From contig SKMI01000222.1 in NCBI GenBank assembly GCA_007121115.1, forward strand, positions 1-10,683: DNA of 10,683 bases, given 5' to 3'. A program made the translations under genes and the position numbers. This DNA comes from Paracoccaceae bacterium (GTDB taxonomy: Bacteria; Pseudomonadota; Alphaproteobacteria; Rhodobacterales; Rhodobacteraceae). This document shows, piece after piece, positions 6,856-10,683 of the stretch (position 1 is the stretch's first letter; each line of letters begins with the position of its first letter). The notes under the pieces are model-generated. The model searched no databases and had not been told where the DNA came from. It was given only the letters and a program-made list of their open reading frames with translations.

Positions 6856-8187
6856 ATGGCATGTCATATTCGCAATGTTCGCCCCTTGTGCCCCGAGGGT
6901 GGTCTGGGGGGTGTGTCGGACATTGTGATCGAGGGGGGGCGAATCGACCGTATCGTGCCGGCGGCTTCGGATGGCTTCACGCCACAACCTGTGGCGGCAG
7001 ACGCATCCGCGGTCATAGATGGCCGAGGCGCACTGTGCCTGCCGGGCCTGGTGAACAGCCATAACCATACGCCGCTGATGAGTGTTCGCGGCATGGTCGA
7101 GGACCTCGGCTTCGCGCCTGCATACACGCCCGGCGTACCGCAGGGGCACTGGTTGTCGGATGACGAAACGCTGGCGCTGTCCCGGCTGGGTGTGATGGAG
7201 TTGATGATGGCTGGCGCAACCACCATCGTCGACTATTATCGCAAGCCGGAGGCGCTGGCCCGTGCGGCGCAGGAAATGGGGCCGCGTGCGCTGGTTGGCG
7301 GACGGGTCATGGACGCCGACAGCGCCGCCCTGGCCGAGGGCCGGTTCGAGCATGACCGGGCCTTGGGCGATGCCAGCCTGCGCGATGCACTTGATCTGGT
7401 GGAAAGATGGCAGGGCGTGGGGCGGATCGACACCATGCTGGCCCCGCATGCCCCAGACACCTGCTCGCGCGCGATGCTTGAGGAATTTGCCCGTCTCGCT
7501 CGGACCACGGGCGGGCAGGTGCATACGCACCTGGCCCAATCGCCGCTCGAGGTCGAACGGATCCGCGCTCGCGAAGGGCTGACACCGGTCGAGTTGCTGG
7601 ATGACCTTGGCCTGCTGAACGCCGATCTCGTGGCCGCGCATTGCATCTTCCTGACTGCGGATGACATTTCGCGGTTGGGCCGCAACCGTGTGGTGGTTGC
7701 CCATGCGCCTGTCGGCAACGCCAGCTTTGGGGCTGCGGCACCGATCCGCGCGCTTGAAGGGGCCGGCGCCCAGATCACGCTTTGCACCGATACCAAATGC
7801 GCCGACATGTTCGAAGCCATGCGCATGGCCATCGCCTCGGCCCGCTGGCGGGCGGAGATGGAGATGGTTCTGGACGCGCGCACCGTGTTCGGCTGGGCAA
7901 CGACGGGCGGAGCGGTGGCCCTGAAACGGGAGGGCGCCAGCGGGACGCTTCAGCCTGGCGCGCCCGCTGACCTGATCATCCTTGATCCGGACGCACCCAA
8001 CCTGTGCCCGGTGATTGATGGATTCGGGATCGTCGTGCATTCCGGCAGTGCCGCCAATGTGCGCAGCGTGATCTGCGAGGGCGAGGTGCTGGTGCGCGAC
8101 GGGCGCCCCACACGTGTCGATCCCGCCGAGGTTATCGACGAGGCGCAGCGCGTGGCTGAAGCGCTCTGGAGGCGGGCGCGGGGTTAG
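6856..8187 (+). CDS. ATZ/TRZ-like (SsnA/cytosine-deaminase-type) amidohydrolase with Glu-to-Gln change
   Basis: This is a TIM-barrel amidohydrolase of 443 aa from this start (460 aa from the ATG at 6805). The family includes AtzA/TrzN, guanine and S-adenosylhomocysteine deaminases, which hydrolyse C-N or C-Cl bonds on N-heterocycles using one metal. Numbered from 6856, visible metal ligands are His69 and His71 (SHNHT), His225 (THLAQ), His262 (AAHC) and Asp312 (CTDT). The residue three after His225 is Gln228, where the family normally has a catalytic Glu (HxxE). The C-terminal strands (GTLQPGAPADLIILD) are canonical. I prefer 6856 because the first domain strand begins there (MACHIRNVRPLC), but no start has a convincing ribosome site; ATGs at 6805 and 6835 are alternatives. 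Divergent from the transporter operon, it is probably a pathway hydrolase; the substrate is unknown. Confidence 0.88.
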   Translation: MACHIRNVRPLCPEGGLGGVSDIVIEGGRIDRIVPAASDGFTPQPVAADASAVIDGRGALCLPGLVNSHNHTPLMSVRGMVEDLGFAPAYTPGVPQGHWLSDDETLALSRLGVMELMMAGATTIVDYYRKPEALARAAQEMGPRALVGGRVMDADSAALAEGRFEHDRALGDASLRDALDLVERWQGVGRIDTMLAPHAPDTCSRAMLEEFARLARTTGGQVHTHLAQSPLEVERIRAREGLTPVELLDDLGLLNADLVAAHCIFLTADDISRLGRNRVVVAHAPVGNASFGAAAPIRALEGAGAQITLCTDTKCADMFEAMRMAIASARWRAEMEMVLDARTVFGWATTGGAVALKREGASGTLQPGAPADLIILDPDAPNLCPVIDGFGIVVHSGSAANVRSVICEGEVLVRDGRPTRVDPAEVIDEAQRVAEALWRRARG

Positions 8188-8256
8188 CGGATGCGTGCGT
8201 TGCCCCCCAGCATTTCAGCCGCGACGCGGCATCCACGTATGCTCACGCCGTGCGCC

Positions 8257-8991
8257 TCATGGCGTGGACGGGAAACGCGCTGCGTGGCTGGCATCATCAT
8301 CAAGGGCGCGTGCCAATGTCTCGCCGGTATTGCGCAAATGCGCTGTCCAGACCAGCGCTGCCGCATCGGGGTCACGGGCGCGCAGCGCCGCCATCAGAGC
8401 GTCGTGCTCCTCCACCGACTGGCGCCAGCGGTCCGGGCTCATGATCGCCATGTAGCGACCACGACGGGCGCGCAGCATCAGTCGGCTATGGGTCTCGGCC
8501 AGTTCAGGATTGCCGCATGCGGCGACGATCAGATCATGGATCTTGCTGTTGATGCCGAAATAGGGGTCGATCTGCGAACGGTTGTAGTGGAATGCCATCT
8601 GGGAATGCAGGCTTTCGAGCTGCTCGAGCGTTTCGGCGCTGACGCTTTCGGCCAGGCGCCGCGCCGCCAGTCCTTCCAGCGCGGAAATCACATCGAAAAG
8701 TCGCAGTGCTTCCTCCGAGGTAAAGGCTGTCACCTCCGCCCCTCTGTTGCGCGAAATGGACACAAGGCCGTCGAGTTCGAGCAGCTTAAGGCCTTCGCGG
8801 ATCGGTGTTCTGGACACATTGAGTTCTGCCGAAAGCTGGCGTTCGACGATCCGGTCCCCCGGCTTGAGCTTTCCGGTCACGACTGCGTGGCGCAGGTGTT
8901 GAACCACGGCCAGGGCCATGGCGCGTTCGCTCGAAAACGGGGCTGGTCCGGTGCCCGCGGATACGGAGGTGGGGCTGGTTGGAGCCGTCAT
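8257..8991 (-). CDS. GntR-family transcriptional regulator, FCD (FadR-type) subfamily
   Basis: This 244 aa regulator has an N-terminal winged helix at about residues 26-90, including the GntR hallmark LKPGDRIVERQLSAELNVSRTP and GLVSIS. The C-terminal all-helical FCD effector domain (about 95-230) shows the usual metal ligands: Asn148 and His152 in NSKIH, His196 in EEHDAL and His218 in TAHLR. Such proteins usually repress catabolic operons and release DNA on binding a small carboxylate or metabolite. It lies inside the cluster, between the amidohydrolase (convergent, 69 bp gap) and the second racemase-like gene (divergent). The ATG at 8991 has only a weak, distant GAGGG. Met25 at 8919 would still keep the whole winged helix and leave room for a promoter, so the first 24 low-complexity residues are uncertain. 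Confidence 0.93.
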   Translation of the reverse strand: MTAPTSPTSVSAGTGPAPFSSERAMALAVVQHLRHAVVTGKLKPGDRIVERQLSAELNVSRTPIREGLKLLELDGLVSISRNRGAEVTAFTSEEALRLFDVISALEGLAARRLAESVSAETLEQLESLHSQMAFHYNRSQIDPYFGINSKIHDLIVAACGNPELAETHSRLMLRARRGRYMAIMSPDRWRQSVEEHDALMAALRARDPDAAALVWTAHLRNTGETLARALDDDASHAARFPSTP

Positions 8992-8994
8992 GCG

Positions 8995-9003
8995 AAAGAA
9001 GGG
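8995..9003 (+). promoter_or_regulatory. Ribosome binding site for the second racemase-like gene
   Basis: AAAGAAGGG ends 5 nt before the ATG at 9009. It favours that start over the in-frame ATG at 8979, whose extra ten residues (MEPSCERRAL) have no family counterpart, and over ATG 9078, which would cut into the first strand. Confidence 0.6.
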
Positions 9004-9008
9004 CCCTC

Positions 9009-9692
9009 ATGAGTATGGAATTCCAAAGAGGATGTGACGCGGACGTCGATCTGTCGTCAAGCCCTGCGAAGCGGATTATGGTCCTCAACCCGAACACCAG
9101 TTCCCGCATAACGGAACTGTTGCGCCGCGCTGCCCTGGAGGTCGCTCCGCCAGATTGCACGGTTGTCGTGCGATCCGTGGCCGCCGGCCCTGCTGCACTT
9201 CGCGATGTGGCAGATCTTGCCTTTGCCGAACGAGAGGTTCTGACGGTTGTCCGGAGCCAGACCGATCTGGATGGTCTCGTGATCGCTGCATTCGGCGACC
9301 CGGGGCTGGAGAAGGCGCAAGCGGCAGCCGGGTTCTCCGTTGTCGGCCTTGGTACGAGCGGGATAACGGCCGCCGCGGCCCACGGTCTGTTTGCCATCCT
9401 GACCCTGGGCGCGCAGATGGACACGCATCTGCGCGAACGGGTCTCTCGGCTGGGGCTTGCAGGCCACTTGATCGGCATTCGCTTTCTGCAAGCAGACATC
9501 CCGGACGTAGCCGAGGCCCCCGAACGCTTTCTTTCTGAAATCGAGGCTGAGGCGCAGATCGCGGCCGCTGCGGGCGCTAAAGCATTGCTGCTTGGCGGTG
9601 CCCCATTCACTGGGCTCAGTGATCTGGTGCGCGCGCCGATACCGGTCATCGATGGTCTCAAGGCGGCGTTCGATCAGCTTCTCGCAAGGTAG
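9009..9692 (+). CDS. Asp/Glu/hydantoin racemase-family protein, second paralogue, cysteine-less
   Basis: This 227 aa protein has the racemase fold: first strand KRIMVLNPNTSS (21-32), AAFGDPGL (93-100), LLLGGAPFTGL (193-203) and the closing IPVIDG (211-216). The two positions that are Cys in hydantoin and allantoin racemases are Ala94 and Gly197, as in the other racemase-like gene of this window. The two proteins otherwise differ clearly, especially between the two blocks, so this is not a recent duplication. About 20 residues precede the first strand; the start at 9009 is chosen for its ribosome site. It is divergent from the GntR gene, with start codons only 17 bp apart, so shared regulation is likely. 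The chemistry is unknown. The fold assignment is sure, but the label racemase is probably wrong in function. Confidence 0.85.
   Translation: MSMEFQRGCDADVDLSSSPAKRIMVLNPNTSSRITELLRRAALEVAPPDCTVVVRSVAAGPAALRDVADLAFAEREVLTVVRSQTDLDGLVIAAFGDPGLEKAQAAAGFSVVGLGTSGITAAAAHGLFAILTLGAQMDTHLRERVSRLGLAGHLIGIRFLQADIPDVAEAPERFLSEIEAEAQIAAAAGAKALLLGGAPFTGLSDLVRAPIPVIDGLKAAFDQLLAR
9016..9025. promoter_or_regulatory. Candidate GntR operator, perfect palindrome
   Basis: TGGAATTCCA is a perfect 10-bp palindrome at the start of the racemase-like gene (codons 3-6) and 25-34 bp before the GntR start. A one-base variant, TGGCATTCCA, lies upstream of the transporter operon at 6713-6722. The pairing suggests a regulator site but a 10-mer can occur by chance. 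Confidence 0.3.
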
Positions 9693-9778
9693 CAAGTACA
9701 TGCCGGTCTTGAGGGTTTCAGAGTCGAGCGCCGCAAGGACTGCGGTGGCGACTTCATTTTTTTGGAAGCTTAACCTTT
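9693..9778. other. Non-coding junction between catabolic genes and repressor module, with weak hairpin
   Basis: This 86 bp gap separates two convergent units. It holds a hairpin with arms 9729-9735 and 9741-9747 (7 pairs including one G-U, 5-nt loop) and a T7 run at 9757-9763. The 9-nt gap between stem and T-run makes it a poor intrinsic terminator for the racemase-like gene, though it may contribute. An A/T-rich patch with a HindIII-type AAGCTT palindrome follows at 9767-9772. I see no tRNA end or direct repeat that would mark an attachment site. Confidence 0.35.
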
Positions 9779-10000
9779 CTACCGCTTCCGCGCGAGATCG
9801 GCCATGGCCTTGCTGAAGAGGTGGCGCGGGATGTTCACGAGCGCGAAGCGCCGCTTGTGGGACGGGCGGTCTGGGTCGTCAGCATCGATGGCGATCTCCA
9901 CGGTCTCCGCACTGGCGTGGAGCGATACCGTCAGTTCTGCGTCTCCGAAGTCCACCTCGTGTCGCCGACCGTTCTCGCCGCGGATGATGACGTGGGGCAC
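9779..10000 (-). CDS. Small protein of unknown function downstream of S24 repressor
   Basis: I do not recognise this 73 aa protein. It starts (M)PHVIIRGENGRR, has an acidic middle (FGDAELTVSLHASAETVEIAIDADDPDRP) that looks like alternating beta strands, and ends in a basic helix-like tail (NIPRHLFSKAMADLARKR). There is no signal peptide or membrane segment. The GTG at 10000 is chosen because GGGAG (10009-10013) lies 8 nt upstream. The GTG at 10006, which overlaps the repressor stop as GTGA, would add two residues. Either way it follows the repressor immediately and is probably co-translated with it. A partner or modulator role for the repressor is possible but only inferred from position. Confidence 0.65.
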   Translation of the reverse strand: MPHVIIRGENGRRHEVDFGDAELTVSLHASAETVEIAIDADDPDRPSHKRRFALVNIPRHLFSKAMADLARKR

Positions 10001-10002
10001 CG

Positions 10003-10671
10003 TCACATCTCCCGCCCATACCAGCGCACGCGCCCGACGATCTTGACCTCCTCGGCGGTGCATTCATAGGGGGAATACTGCCGGTTGTCGGAGATGATGC
10101 GCACGCGCGGCGGATCGCTCATGGGCACATGCTCCAGCCGCTTGGCCACGAGGCCAAGGCCGTCGTGGAGCACGAAGATGCCGGGCGGGATCGGGTTGCG
10201 CTGGTTCATGTCGACGAGGATCACGTCGCCGTCCTGAAGGGTGGGGATCATGCTGTCGCCCTGGACGGTCATCACGCGCAGCAGCGACGGCGCGGCCTTG
10301 AGACGGTCGCGGATCCAGGCGCGGCGGAAGTGGAAGTCCCGGCCGGTCCGGTCCTCGTCCTCGGCAATGGCGCCGCCGCCCATCGAGGGGCGCGCGGCGG
10401 CGTACTGGATGGCCACGAAGTCGTTGTGGTAGTCCTCGGTGATCGGATCGTCGCCTTCGAGCCCGCCCTTGCCGGAGAGGAGCCACTCGAGATCGACCTT
10501 CACGACCGCTGCAACGCGGGTCAGCTTGTCGAGATTGGGGACCTGCGATCGGCCGCGCAGGATGTCGTAGACGAAGGACCGGTTGACGCCGGCCTCACGA
10601 GCGACCTCGGCGACGCTCATGCCGAGCTGGCGGATCCGCGCGCGCAGGCGTTCATGCATCGGCACAGACAT
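10003..10671 (-). CDS. XRE-family S24 peptidase repressor (LexA/CI-like)
   Basis: This 222 aa regulator has an N-terminal XRE helix-turn-helix at about residues 7-66 (MSVAEVAREAGVNRSFVYDIL, with DNA-recognition helix near 30-38). A C-terminal S24/LexA-like domain spans about 130-218. The Ser-Lys dyad is visible as Ser140 in GDSMIPTLQDGD and Lys177 in LVAKRLE. Phage CI-type repressors use this domain for dimerisation and RecA-stimulated self-cleavage at Ala-Gly or Cys-Gly. I see no such dipeptide in the linker (about 67-130), so self-cleavage is doubtful. The start at 10671 has GGGGAT about 7 nt upstream, near the window edge; Met5 at 10659 is an alternative. It is probably a prophage or mobile-element regulator, or a chromosomal stress regulator of that type. 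Divergent target genes would lie beyond the right edge. Confidence 0.9.
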   Translation of the reverse strand: MSVPMHERLRARIRQLGMSVAEVAREAGVNRSFVYDILRGRSQVPNLDKLTRVAAVVKVDLEWLLSGKGGLEGDDPITEDYHNDFVAIQYAAARPSMGGGAIAEDEDRTGRDFHFRRAWIRDRLKAAPSLLRVMTVQGDSMIPTLQDGDVILVDMNQRNPIPPGIFVLHDGLGLVAKRLEHVPMSDPPRVRIISDNRQYSPYECTAEEVKIVGRVRWYGREM

Positions 10672-10683
10672 GGTTATCCCCAG

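Noticed and set aside
6933..6939. G7 run near the start of the amidohydrolase, a possible slippage site
   Set aside because: The reading frame through it matches the family on both sides, and no alternative product or phase-variation context is seen.
6772..8040. Long minus-strand open frame opposite the amidohydrolase
   Set aside because: Composition is atypical and no motif is present, while the plus strand has a full amidohydrolase with metal ligands.
8218..8230. GCCGCG-A-CGCGGC inverted repeat
   Set aside because: The one-base loop cannot form as drawn, leaving a 4-bp stem. Such repeats are common in GC-rich sequence.
8244..8266. Hairpin CACGCC/GGCGTG between amidohydrolase and GntR gene
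   Set aside because: A 6-bp stem with an 11-nt loop and no T-run on either side; too weak to call a terminator.
8786..9661. Minus-strand open frame opposite the second racemase-like gene and overlapping the GntR gene
   Set aside because: Ser/Arg/Ala-rich with no motif; it conflicts with two genes that have clear family signatures.

Overview
The window looks like a chromosomal accessory (catabolic) region of a GC-rich alphaproteobacterium, probably a Rhodobacterales or a relative. This rests on the high G+C, dense ATGA-type gene overlaps and the overall protein character. It is inference and no taxonomic marker gene is present.

Left and middle (1-6670, minus strand): a tightly packed seven-gene operon. 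Read in its own direction from 6670 down to 1, it encodes a Tat-exported periplasmic binding protein, a PotA-type ABC ATPase, two permeases of the polyamine/spermidine-like (PotB/PotC) type, a PuuE-type CE4-fold cyclic-amide hydrolase (allantoinase / cyclic imidase family), an amidase-signature hydrolase, and an Asp/Glu/hydantoin-racemase-fold protein that runs off the window. Consecutive genes overlap or lie within 6 nt, so one transcript is very likely.

Middle right (6671-9692): an A/T-rich divergent promoter region, then an ATZ/TRZ-like amidohydrolase on the plus strand, a convergent FCD-type GntR regulator on the minus strand, and a second racemase-fold protein on the plus strand that is divergent from the regulator. 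Together with the operon these genes look like one uptake-and-degradation system for a small nitrogen compound, probably a cyclic amide, imide or ureide. The proposed logic is import, ring opening (PuuE-like), amide cleavage (amidase), further C-N hydrolysis (amidohydrolase), with control by the GntR protein. The substrate is not determined. Three enzymes carry substitutions at positions normally catalytic: both racemase-like proteins lack both family cysteines, and the amidohydrolase has Gln where HxxE is usual. This makes the pathway chemistry the most interesting part of the window.

Right end (9693-10683): a short non-coding junction with a weak hairpin, then on the minus strand a 73-75 aa protein of unknown function coupled to an XRE/S24 LexA-CI-like repressor. 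This module looks phage- or mobile-element-like and unrelated to the catabolic genes. I saw no tRNA, rRNA, CRISPR array, insertion sequence or recognisable att site.
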